NCBI GenBank assembly: GCA_946811695.1
Contig: OX328123.1
Span: forward strand, 36,445,660-36,509,659
From: Gonocerus acuteangulatus
Lineage: Eukaryota; Arthropoda; Insecta; Hemiptera; Coreidae
Reading direction: 5' to 3'
Length of the DNA stretch: 64,000 bases
Within the stretch, counting starts at the first letter, position 1. Each line of letters begins with the position of its first letter. The notes under the pieces are model-generated. The model saw nothing but the letters and a program-made list of their open reading frames with translations. It ran no database searches and was not told the origin of the DNA. Below are positions 45,191 through 55,066 of this stretch, piece after piece. The position numbers were made by a program, and so were the translations under genes.

Positions 45191-46961
45191 TTTTTATTTA
45201 TTTATTTGGAACTTACAACAATGTATAAGCTACATTTCTAGTAAATTATTGCTAGATTATATTGACATGAATGTACATGAGGTGGGAAGCTGCACAGTTG
45301 TAGTACCCACTAGACAGATTTTTTTTTTTTTTTTTTTCCACAGATATACACTTTTAAGAGTTGATCTCTTGGCCACTTGCGTTTCAGTCGGCGAATGGTG
45401 TTGTGAGGAATGTGCTGGGAAGATAGAGAGTTTATTAAGGAGTTAGGATGGCCGTGTAGGTTCGAATGGAATTTGCGGTAGAGGGATTTGGCTAAAGGTT
45501 GGATAAAAGGGATATTCAGGTCATTATGGAGGGTCAAATTGGAGACATAAAACGGAGCATCAGTTATTTTCCGGAGAATTTTAGACTGTATGGATTGGAT
45601 TTTGTAGGAGATGGAAGGCTTTGTGGAACCCCAGAGTTGAATTCCGTAAGTACATATTGGTCTGAAAATGGTCATGTAAATGAGGCATTTGTTTGTTAGT
45701 GAGAGATTAGATCATCTGTCAAGTAAGTGTAGTAATAGTCTGTACCGTCGGCTGAGTTCTTGTCTCTTCTAGGTAATATGTGGCTTCCATGTTAGTTGTT
45801 TGTCAAGTATTAGTCCCAGATAGCGAATTTGGGATTTTTGCGGAATTAGAGAACTATGGAGGAACACTGGAGGGCAGGATGATCGCCTGAGGGTAAAGGT
45901 TGACTGGCAGGATTTCTGAGGGTTAACTTTGATTCTCCATTTGATGAGCCAGGGTTCGATCAGTCTGAGGTGTTCCTGAAGGGACTTGGATGTCAGGATT
46001 GGGTCATGACTGCAGGAGATCAGAGCTGTATCATCGGCGAACATATGGAGGGATGTGCCGGGGTGAGTTGGGATTTCAGCCGTATATGTGAGGTATAGGA
46101 CAGGACTGACTGAGGATTCCACCTTGAGGTACACCTGCAAGTTGGGGGAAAATGGGGGAGGATGAAGAGCCATAGGAAACTTGGAAGAACCTGTCGGAAA
46201 GATAGGATTTTATTATGAAGTAGTAGGTTGATGGGAGAATTTGTTTGAGTTTGAACAGCTAGCCCCGGTGCCACACCCGGTCAAAAGCCTGGGCTATGTC
46301 GAGAAAGACACTAGAGCAATACTGTCCATTCTCAAAGGCTGTGGAGATCAGATCCACAATTTTGTGGCATTGATGAATGGTGGAATGGAGTTGACGAAAA
46401 CCAAATTGGGAAGACTGGATTTTGGGAATAAGAATGGCTAAAGGCGTTTAAGTAAGAGTTTTTCAAGAATTTTCCCCAATACGGGCGTAGGGCAATAGGA
46501 TGTGAGTTGGTGAATAGGTTTTTCTTCTTGTTGAATGGGATGATGGGAGGTTTTGTATGAGAGTATTTTTATAGTAGCCTGCCAGAGTGATTTGTCGGAT
46601 GAAGTAAGTTCCTTAGTGTATGTTTTAAATTGTTTGTTTTTATGTTTCCACTGTTCATTTCTTAGTTGGTTTGTCAGCTGGTTTAACTGTTTTTTGTCAG
46701 ATGGGTATCTAGAATTTTGCCATTCTTTGCGTGCTCTTCTCTTTTCAGTGAGCAGTAGTTGTATGTGTGTTGGTATGTCAGCCAGTCGTTTTTGTGTATT
46801 ATGTAAAGGTTTCGGTCGGGTGGAGATGAATAAAGATTCCTGAATGGCTAATGAAAGACAATGAACAGCATTGTCGATATCAGTGTTTGTTTTTAAGATG
46901 TGTTTAGGTCCAGTTTAAGTTCTAGGGATGATTGAAAAGACTACCAGTCAACTGGACCAGG
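45191..46961 (-). pseudogene. LINE D: 5'-truncated jockey-type copy
   Basis: Related to the full copy at 50714-55396. It starts within ORF2 at the PGPV-W-SFQ-SLE segment (about residue 240 of the intact copy), retains the RT catalytic box in the form LHMFADDTALIS (about 46010) and the ending FRPICTYGIQLWGSTKPS, then KILRKITDAPFYVSN (45550). Several frameshifts. Duplication tacgtata on both sides (45183-45190, 46962-46969). Its FADD shows what the related copy has lost. Confidence 0.83.
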
Positions 46962-47160
46962 TACGTATAATTAGAAACAATATTTTGTTTCTAGGGCTTC
47001 TTGGAATTCAAAGATGCCTTATGAATATCTAGATTACTGTACTGGTGTTGATTTCGTTCTTTAGAATTGTTTTGGTATTTTCTATTTACACCAGTTTTTA
47101 ATTGGTTGTCATTTTTTAATTCATTGAACAGTAATGAATTAAATTCGGAGAGGAGCTAGG

Positions 47161-47761
47161 AGGCTTAGGGTGGGGGGCATTTTTCTTTGTTCAGGTAGCA
47201 CCAAGTGTACCCTCGTCATCTGCAAGTCCTTTTCTAGAGTCATAAAGATATGCCTTCAAACAACTTAAGGAATGTAGGATTTCTAATTTTTGCCAGTATC
47301 AGAACAGCCGCTCTTTAAATACCACAGTGGTACTGACGTACCGCTCTATACCAGTTGCACTCCACATAATTATCTTGGTGTATGCCACAGTGAACCGCTC
47401 ATTATAATCTTATTTTAAACCTATAAAATACTTAAAATAATTAATTTGCGTATAAATGTTATGTTATTGTATCACTTTTGTTTTTTAAGTTTATTTAACA
47501 GTGGAATGAATAAAGCAGAAATAAATTGGAAACCTAATAAGTAATATTAAAGTCTAATAACGCAAGTCTGTAACTTTTCAGGTTCACAGTTTCAAACCTG
47601 TGACCTTTGAACTGTGAGTCCTAGATGGCTTCGACACTCCCCGGATCACGATCTGCCTCTGTACCATGTTAGAAAATCGGTCAAACAGTGTGAATTTGTA
47701 CAATACATTTTTTTGTTTTGTTTTGTTTTAATGTACTGATGTGCTTCATTTTCATTTTCAG
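47161..47761. other. Intron end with repeat debris
   Basis: At about 47600-47705 there is a decayed unit of the 23070 tandem repeat type (tggcttcgacactccccgga, ggtcaaacagtgtgaatttg). The rest is unassigned. Confidence 0.45.
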
Positions 47762-48474
47762 ATTGTACTTCATCTGTTTCTGTAGTGGAAAGTGTACTGG
47801 AAATGGCTGATATTGGAAATGCTGATAAAAAGTATATCTTGGCTAAACCTTTTAACGAAAATCTTCACATCTGCCCACATTGTGACTACACATCAACAAG
47901 AATTTCACACTTGAAGTCTCATATCATTGCCAGGCATACTAAAAACAAACCTCACTGCTGTCCTCATTGTCCATACAAATCAGTTGAAGCTCGTCAATTA
48001 AAAAAACACATAATGTCCAAACATACAAATGACAGACCTTTCTCCTGCCCCCACTGTGAATTTAGGGCAGTAGAGGTTGCTTGTTTAAAGAGTCACATCT
48101 TGTACAGGCATAACAATGACAAACCTCACTCCTGTCCTCATTGCGAGTACAAGGCAGTTCTGGAACGCCATTTGAAAATTCACATCATGTCCAAACATAC
48201 CAATGAAAGACCTCATGCTTGCTCACAATGTGATTATAAGACAGTGGAGGAGCGCCGTTTAAAGTGGCACATAATTTCCAAGCATTCTAATAACAAACCT
48301 CACTCCTGTCCTTTTTGTGAGTACACAACAGTAGATTCTGCTCGTTTAAGGAAACACATCATGTACAAACATACGAATGAAAAACCATTTTCCTGTCCTT
48401 ATTGTCCCTACAGTGCAGTTGAAGCACGTGGTGTACATTCACATGTAGCAAGAAAACACCCTTTTTTTATGTAG
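47762..48474 (+). CDS. Zinc-finger gene 1, terminal exon: seven C2H2 fingers
   Basis: Begins after acceptor ttcattttcag in phase 1 and ends at TAG (48472-48474), coding about 237 residues. After a 35-residue lead (CTSSVSVVESVLEMADIG) come seven fingers of form C-x2-C-x12-H-x4-H: starts ICPHCDY, CCPHCPY, SCPHCEF, SCPHCEY, ACSQCDY, SCPFCEY and SCPYCPY. Linkers are the seven-residue TNEKP/TNDRP type, so this is a tandem DNA-binding array, presumably a nuclear transcription regulator. The fifth finger has Q for the usual H in CSQC, without effect on metal ligands. With the upstream exons the protein would be an acidic, SUMO-site-bearing N-terminus plus fingers. Confidence 0.9.
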
Positions 48475-49245
48475 TTAATGCATGTCAAAAATCATTAATT
48501 GTAACAATTAGTCATGGAAAAGAAGTGACAGTTTTCAAGTATATTGTTGAAACAGATTAATTCACACAAGGCCAGGTTTGAATCGATACTGCTTCAGCTG
48601 AAATCTAACATTATACCAGTTGAGGAATTCTGGGGCCTAACTGGCTGTAAGGACAAACATTTTGTAGCATTAATTTTATAAATATCTCGTGCTTACATTT
48701 ATAATTAGTTGACTTCTATTTGTAATGATTGTGTTTATAAATTGTTGGACCATTATGACCCTAACAAGTACAGATGAGAGCATTTCTCAAAACCTACCTC
48801 ATAAAATTAAATAATTCAATTAAAGGATTTGTAATATTTGTGACTATTATCTTATATTTTATAAATTTTTCTTTGTTCTAATAGTAAGAGAAAATTTTTG
48901 TATTTAAAACACCATGCGTGAATAACTACTCCAATTGTTCTCTTATTTCCTCTTGTCCATTAGTGTGACAATTACAACCAAACTTGGTAGACACATTACA
49001 AATCAAATATCGGACCTTTTCACATCCTAAAGAGTATTTTATAAAAGGTCCTAGAAATGTCACAACTCGCTAGCTTCCTATATTCCTCTTGAGGTGCACA
49101 GAAGTTGCAATTGGTTAGAAGATTGCATTGTATGTTGCATTTTTCAGCCCTGTCTATGTGGTATAGTTTATGTCATGTGTTGCAATAACTTAAATATGTC
49201 TATATGTATAATTCAAGTCTCGAGAAAGGGTCTTACTTAAGTCCA

Positions 49246-49251
49246 AATAAA
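49246..49251 (+). promoter_or_regulatory. Candidate poly(A) signal of zinc-finger gene 1
   Basis: First AATAAA after the stop codon, about 770 bp downstream; the implied 3' UTR is AT-rich and repeat-free. Confidence 0.5.
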
Positions 49252-49379
49252 ACTGTATATAAGGCATCTAATTTATAAAATTAGCCAAGGAAAATAGGCG
49301 TATAAGATTGAAATGAATTATTTTTATTTGTAGTAAAAAAATTAACAAAATATTCTCTTCAAAAGATAATGTATGCTTT

Positions 49380-50345
49380 AAAAGTCCGATTCACCAGGCC
49401 TGCACCATCTTAGCACCATTCCGTAGTGCCATCTATTCCATTTCCAGTGCCATTAGTAAAGGAATAGAAGCATTTATTGATATACTTTGAACTATTGTGA
49501 AAAATATAAAGTGAAATCTTAAAGAGAAGGAAGATTTTTTATGAGATTGGGTGAATTTCCAAGAAAAAAAAAAGTTTATGCTGTGAGGAAAACAAACGTA
49601 TTTGATGACAAAATGGACTTATCCCATTTTGAAAGTCATCACCTCAATTCAAAGTTATAAGCACTTATATCTCATATTCACATAGCCACATCAAAAATTA
49701 CTTTAGAATTGCTTATGAACAGACTTTAGCAAGCTTTTGAATAGCCGCCATCCAATTACCTCAATATCCTAACCATTTTACCATTTTTGAGATACTATTG
49801 AAAATATACCAAGATCCAAAACGTTTTTGTGTCTGTTAATAAAATATTATTTTCTAATACTTCTTTAACTTCAAACGCAACCAAAATTTAAATATCTTAG
49901 ATTAGACCAATGTCAATCAATCGTTTCTGTATACTGAAAGTGAAAATTATTTAAGAGAAGTAATGAGGTGATAAGCAGTCAGGGAATAGTTGGGATTCGG
50001 CTAGGAATACATCAATATGATTTTTGTAAAAAGTCTTTATTCAGGACATTTTAGCTACTCTTTGTTAGCCTTCGTCAGCTAAAAGACAAAAATATATGCT
50101 GAATTAATAAATAGTATCATTAAACCAATGAAAAAATTTGATAGATCTTCAAATACAAATCGCTTATAAGAACATTCTTTGTTCACAAAAATATGTAACG
50201 GATTATAAACAGGTAAGTCAATAACAATATTTTCATGGAATTTAATTCAGTGTGTGGACAGATCTAAACACATTTAACTTTGATGTCACAAAAATTCTCT
50301 CTACAGAACGAAAAAAAAGGAAAGATCTCTGAATACGTACACATT
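49380..50345. repeat. Foldback family fragments
   Basis: A diverged end gtccgattcaccaggcctgc (49382) with the ccattagtaaaggaatagaa neighbour, then minus-orientation internal sequence (49630-49910). 49910-50345 is unassigned. Confidence 0.6.
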
Positions 50346-50938
50346 AATTTAGGGTTAATGACCCGATCGTTGACACTGCTCCTTAAGTTGACACTTCAAA
50401 TTTAAATTTGAAAAATAACAATTAGATTCAAGAGAATTCAATAAGTTTGCATCCAAATGAAAGAACAGGTGTTGAAGAATAATGTCGACTGACCCGATCA
50501 ACTATGCAACTCCGTTAATAACATATGCAGCCATTTTAGTATAAAAAATCCTCGAGTCAACTCCTGCTGCTCTCTTCACTTAGTGAATTTGATAAGAGGT
50601 TAAGAATATTTCTTAAGAATGTTTTTTTGTAATGCGTGCATTAAATTGTATTTTTGTGATTTCTATGAACTCTATGATACTTAAATTATGGACTGTAAAA
50701 GGTTTGACTCAAGTTTTTTTTTTTTTTTATTTAATTTGTTTATTTGAAATCTGTACAAGTCATGTAAGTACAATAATCAAGTTAGTTGATACAGATATAT
50801 GCTATGTATAAATTGATCAAAACGGTAAAATAAAAAATAATAATAATAAAAAAAAAAAAAAAACAAATTTGGAAGAAGCCAACCATTGTTGGCACTTCCG
50901 GGACAGTCTAAATAAGTATTAAAATTATTATGACAAGG

Positions 50939-53632
50939 TCAGGTGAGTAAAATGTCTCGGGGCCACTGTCTCTTAAGCCGCCTGGGAGGATTGTCTGGGT
51001 GGGATTGGGACGATAAGGATAGACCTTCGGGATTGGGATGGTGGGACAGTTTTGAGTGGAACATTTGGAATCGGGTTTTAGCAAGGTCAAGGACAAATGG
51101 GATGTTAAGGTCATTGTGGAGGGTTTTGTTGGATACATAAAAAGGGGCGTTAACAATTTTTCGGAGAACTTTGGACTGGAATGCCTGTATTCTGTTGATG
51201 TTGGATGGTTTTGCGGATCCCCAGAGTTCAAGTCCGTATGTCCATATTGGTCGAATGATTGTTTTGTATATCGTTAGTTTGTTCTGTATCGATAATTTAG
51301 ATGAAGGTCCAAGGAGTCGTTTAAGTAGTCCGTATCTTTTGTTCAGTTCTTGTCTTTTCAGTCTCGTGTGAGGGTTCCATGTCAGTCGGCTGTCAAGGTA
51401 TAATCCTAGATATCGAACCTCGTTTGATTCTGGTAGTGGAGTGCCTTTAATGTAGACCGGAGGGCATGATCTCCGGTTAAGAGTGAATGTCACCTGTTTA
51501 CATTTTTCTGTGTTGATCTGTATTCTCCACCTTTCACTCCAACGTTGTATGGCGGAAAGATGTTCCTGCAGGTATTGGGATGCTACTGAAGGGTCAGAGG
51601 AAGTTGACAGGATGGCTGTGTCATAAGCATATGTGGTTAGTAGGGTTTGGGGGTGGGTGGGAATATCCGCAGTGTAAAGAAGGAAAAGGAGGGGACCAAT
51701 AATACTCCCTTGAGGGACACCAGCATTTATGGAGCAGGACGGGGAAAGAGTTGTGCCTTGTTTTACTTGGAAGGATCTATTTGACAGGTAGGATTTCAGG
51801 ACAAGAAAATAGGTGTGGGGGAGAATTAGCTTTACTTTGTAAAGTAATCCCGGGTGCCAAACCCGATCGAACGCTTGAGCAACGTCGAGAAAGGCACTCG
51901 TGCAAAAACTCTTACGTTCAAGCGAGGAGGATATTGCGTCTACGACACGGAACGATTGTTGAATAGTGGAGTGGTGGAAACGGAAACCAAATTGATGGTT
52001 GGGAATTTTCTTTGAGGATTCTATGATGGGAAGGATTCTTTTGTAAAGGAGTTTTTCGAATATTTTGGACATTAATGGCAGAAGGCTGATGGGCCGACAG
52101 GAAGATGGGGAATCGGGAGATTTGAAGGGTTTGGGGATTACGATGACGACTGAATGTTTCCAGGGGTTCGGGAAATGGGTTGTTCTTAGGATTGAGTTGT
52201 ATAGGTATGTAAGGAATAAAATGGCCTTCTGGGGGAGGTTTTTGAGAATTGTGGCGGTGATAAGGTCATAACCGGGAGATTTTCTAGGGAGGTGTTTGAT
52301 TATGTATTTAACTTCGGACGGATGGAAAGCTTTGGGAGGGAAAGACAGAGGTAAAGGAGAATTCAGGTAGTCTTGGATATCTTCATCATGGAAAGGGTGC
52401 GTTTGAGGATTAGGCGAGAATACTGAAGCTAGGTGTGTGGAGAGAAGGAACGCCTTTTCTTCATCACTTCTGGCCCAGGTCCCATCGCTGCGTTTGAGAG
52501 GGGAAGGGATTGGGTGGAACTTTAGGATTTTTCGAGTGACTGTCCACAGAGAGCAGTCTTTTGTAGAGAGGGATGAAAGGTATTCGTTAAAGGATACTGA
52601 ACGGAATTGGGATAGGGATGATTTCAGTTGTCGTGTCAGTCTGTTGTATGCGTTTCTGTCCGAGGGGTAGCGGGATCTTTGCCATAAAGCTCTGGCTCGT
52701 CGCTTGGCTGCAAGGAGATCTTGGATGTGGGTTGGGAGTTGCATTTTAGGAGGAAGAGAAAATCCTGATTTTGGTCGGCATGAGTTGCGGGCACTGTCTT
52801 GAATGGCTTTAGTAAATGTTTCAGTGGCTTTGTCTAGGTCTGAAGGGGTTTTCAGGGAAACGGTTAGGTCTATGGAGCGCTCTAGGTTGAGCTGAAATGT
52901 TTGCCAGTTGATAGGACCGGGTGTAAGGGTTGGTTGTAAAGGACGGGATACAGGGGAGGAGAAAAGGGTTAGAAGGATAGCAGAATGGTCCGACGATAGG
53001 TCGAGGAGCGAATCAGTAGATGACGCTATGCCTCCCAAGCCAGACGAGATGAAGAAATCGACTAGGTCAGGACTGCGGGATGGATCAGTTGGCCAGTATG
53101 TTGGTGTGTTGGGAGATAGTGGACGATAATTCTGGGAGTTAAGGATATCGTAAAGGATTCTGCCACGGGAGTTGGAAGTACGGCTTCCCCACATGGGGTG
53201 TTTCGCGTTAAAATCACCCCCGGTGAGGAAGCGAGGACCAAAGGATTGGAATATTGACAGGAATTCAGGATGGTATATGGTGTGGTTGGGAGAACAATAC
53301 ACTGCGGACAGTATGATATCAAAAGGTAAAAGGGAAAGGGATATGGATGTTACCTGCAGGCTTGATGATGTTATGCTGGACTCTTGGTGATGCTTGATCT
53401 GGTTCTTGATTAGGATCAGAGTACCATGCTGCGCCAGAGATGGGTGGTCGGTTCGATAACAGGAGTAACCCTTAACACCGAATGACATGGATTTCTTTAA
53501 GTGTGTTTCAGTTATTAGTGCAATGTCAATGTTTTTGTCAGTTAGTAAAAGTGTCAGTTCTTGTCTTCTTGTTGTAAGTCCGTTGGCATTCCACAAAAGG
53601 ATAGAAAGATGGGTATTATGGAAGCGTTGCAT
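50939..53632 (-). CDS. Jockey-type ORF2: endonuclease and reverse transcriptase, RT active site altered
   Basis: 897 codons without a stop. N-terminal APE-type endonuclease: WNANGLTTRR (about 14), ITETHLKK (about 40), GGDFNAKHPMWGS (about 142) and SSDHSAIL (about 218). RT: KSPGYDLITATILK (about 460), RPISLLPLMSKIFEKLL (about 525), AFLDVAQAFDRVWH (about 600), GVPQGSIIGPLLF (about 650) and TTYAYDTAIL at 668-671. The family box is Y/F-A-D-D; here the first Asp is Tyr (codon TAT at 51623-51625), one base from GAT. This Asp binds a catalytic metal, so the enzyme should be dead though the frame is intact. The ATG lies inside the ORF1 end. Ends RRLKRQWPRDILLT. Confidence 0.92.
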   Translation of the reverse strand: MQRFHNTHLSILLWNANGLTTRRQELTLLLTDKNIDIALITETHLKKSMSFGVKGYSCYRTDHPSLAQHGTLILIKNQIKHHQESSITSSSLQVTSISLSLLPFDIILSAVYCSPNHTIYHPEFLSIFQSFGPRFLTGGDFNAKHPMWGSRTSNSRGRILYDILNSQNYRPLSPNTPTYWPTDPSRSPDLVDFFISSGLGGIASSTDSLLDLSSDHSAILLTLFSSPVSRPLQPTLTPGPINWQTFQLNLERSIDLTVSLKTPSDLDKATETFTKAIQDSARNSCRPKSGFSLPPKMQLPTHIQDLLAAKRRARALWQRSRYPSDRNAYNRLTRQLKSSLSQFRSVSFNEYLSSLSTKDCSLWTVTRKILKFHPIPSPLKRSDGTWARSDEEKAFLLSTHLASVFSPNPQTHPFHDEDIQDYLNSPLPLSFPPKAFHPSEVKYIIKHLPRKSPGYDLITATILKNLPQKAILFLTYLYNSILRTTHFPNPWKHSVVIVIPKPFKSPDSPSSCRPISLLPLMSKIFEKLLYKRILPIIESSKKIPNHQFGFRFHHSTIQQSFRVVDAISSSLERKSFCTSAFLDVAQAFDRVWHPGLLYKVKLILPHTYFLVLKSYLSNRSFQVKQGTTLSPSCSINAGVPQGSIIGPLLFLLYTADIPTHPQTLLTTYAYDTAILSTSSDPSVASQYLQEHLSAIQRWSERWRIQINTEKCKQVTFTLNRRSCPPVYIKGTPLPESNEVRYLGLYLDSRLTWNPHTRLKRQELNKRYGLLKRLLGPSSKLSIQNKLTIYKTIIRPIWTYGLELWGSAKPSNINRIQAFQSKVLRKIVNAPFYVSNKTLHNDLNIPFVLDLAKTRFQMFHSKLSHHPNPEGLSLSSQSHPDNPPRRLKRQWPRDILLT

Positions 53633-54948
53633 TTTGGGATTTGGGAAGGAAGTGGGCTATAAGGGTGGTCATTAGGTTTATTAGTGGAGTAAGGAGGGTT
53701 TCAAGTTTGTTTAGGAAGGAGGAGAAAAGGTTCATAGGATCTTGTGCATGATGCTGAGGGATTTGCTTAGATGGGGCTGGAGTAGGTGGGAAGGTAGTTA
53801 AGGTTTGGGTTTGTGGAGGAGTAGTTGAAGAGGTAGGAAGGGAAGATGTTTCTTGTGGTTTAGGTGCGGGGGTCTGAGTTGGTGTTGGAACAGGCGGCTT
53901 CTTTTTCTGGATCGAAGTCAGTAGGGATGAATAGGTCACGTTCGGCTTGCGAAGAGATGTATCCTGGGCTGCTGGAACGGGTGGTAGGCTGAGGAAGTGG
54001 GATGGTCCGCTGGGTGGTGATGACATCTTTTTGATGGGTGAGCTGGATTCTCTGCCTCTGCACTCGGATTGTTTTAAGCGCCTTGTAAACTTCGCACCCT
54101 TTGTAGCTGGCGGTGTGATTCTCGCCGCAGTTTGCGCAGCAAGGAGGTACGTCGAGTGGCTTGGGACAGTCCTTAGAGGAGTGCTCAGCCCCACATTTGA
54201 CGCACTTGGCTTTGTGGTGGCAGTAAGAGCGGGAATGATTGTACTCCTGGCAGTTTAGGCATTGTATGACGTCACCGCGACGACGTGGTTCCTCTACTTT
54301 TATTTTTGTATAGAGTAAATATTGTTCTCGGAAAATTTCTTTACTTTTTTCATTTTTTTCTAAGTCTACAAAAAATAGAGGAAGCTGCGCCTTTGTGACA
54401 GGGTGCCGTACGTTGTGCACTCTTTTGACTGAGTAGCCTTTCTTAGAGAGTTCATTGATGATGTCTGCGGGCGGAGTTGTATGGTGCAGGTGGCGGATAA
54501 CCACCCGGTAGGATTTGTCTTCAGGAAGTTGATAACAGTGGAAGTCTGCTTCTTTACTTTCCAGATGGTAAATTATTTTCCTGTAGGAGTCACTATCGGT
54601 GGGCTTTATGACGATATCATTAAATCTTGCCCGGCATTCGAAATTGTTTTCGCCAACAAGACCTGTAAGAGAGCTGCATAATTTTTTGAAATCACTAACT
54701 TTTCTTATGTATATGTTGGGGGGTTTCGTTGGGTTATGTTCTGAATTTTGAATTTGGTTTGAAGAGTTGCCTTGTGTCTGAGATGACTTCTTTTGTTTAA
54801 TCTTGGGAGGCGTCAGTAGGTCACTCGTTTTTTTACGTAACCTTTTACGTCTGCCGGTTGCAACATTTACAGCGTCATGGGTTGAAGTTGATTCAATCAC
54901 CGTCATGTGCTGGTCACTAGCTTCAATTGATGACATCTCGAGCCACAA
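53616..54948 (-). pseudogene. Jockey-type ORF1 (gag-like), frameshifted
   Basis: From ATG at 54948 the frame has a basic, Ser/Thr-rich N-terminus, a central domain (IYIRKVSDFKKLCSSL to FFVDLEKN) of the kind before zinc knuckles in jockey ORF1, then three CCHC motifs: CLNCQEYNHSRSYC, CVKCGAEHSSKDC and CCANCGENHTASYKGC. This frame ends at 53860. The expected C-terminus (VTYSSLLTSIQKKK, Pro/Thr-rich, LNKLETLLTPLINLMTTLIA) is in the +1 frame and ends at 53616. The shift lies near 53930-54000; the two frames overlap openly for over 300 bases. It is either a one-base change or a programmed shift. ORF1 proteins package the RNA. Confidence 0.82.
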
Positions 54949-54960
54949 TAATTAATAATT

Positions 54961-54982
54961 AAAAAAAAAAAAAAAAAAAAAT
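54961..54982. repeat. Poly(A) run in the LINE leader
   Basis: About 21 A on the + strand, 13 bases before the ORF1 start on the minus strand; its polarity is opposite to a LINE tail. Confidence 0.85.
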
Positions 54983-55066
54983 ATAGTTGTCCCGGGCAGC
55001 CTCGAACCAGAGAACTTACAGCTCGGAAAATCGACCGCTACCACTGAGCCAAGGAGGCTGCTGAGA
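54983..55066 (-). mobile_element. tRNA-like module in the LINE 5' leader
   Basis: The minus strand carries A box TTGGCTCAGTGGTAG and B box GGTTCGAGGCTG, separated as in a tRNA (about 35 bases), within gcctccttggctcagtgg to cctgcccggga-type ends. A cloverleaf acceptor stem does not close, so it is a tRNA-derived relic rather than a gene. It has the same orientation as the LINE. Confidence 0.55.

Larger units (their letters stand above)
41126..47160 (+). mobile_element. Foldback family copy split by four LINE insertions
   Basis: Host pieces, in the order of the family consensus: 41126-41513 (hairpin end gcagttccctccgtagggag, (TA)n, ggtccgattttgatgaaatt), 42221-42284 (accatttttaaggcgatacc), 43421-43632 (gttttcgagaaaattggaaa to aaaactttgtatattttcct), 45004-45190 (atatctcaaaaacagttaag to acaggatacgtata), 46962-47160 (attagaaacaatattttgtt onward). 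Each gap is a LINE with its own target duplication, so the copy predates all four. Confidence 0.85.

Noticed and set aside
53947..54258. 103-codon + strand frame
   Set aside because: Shadow of the LINE ORF1 zinc-knuckle region.
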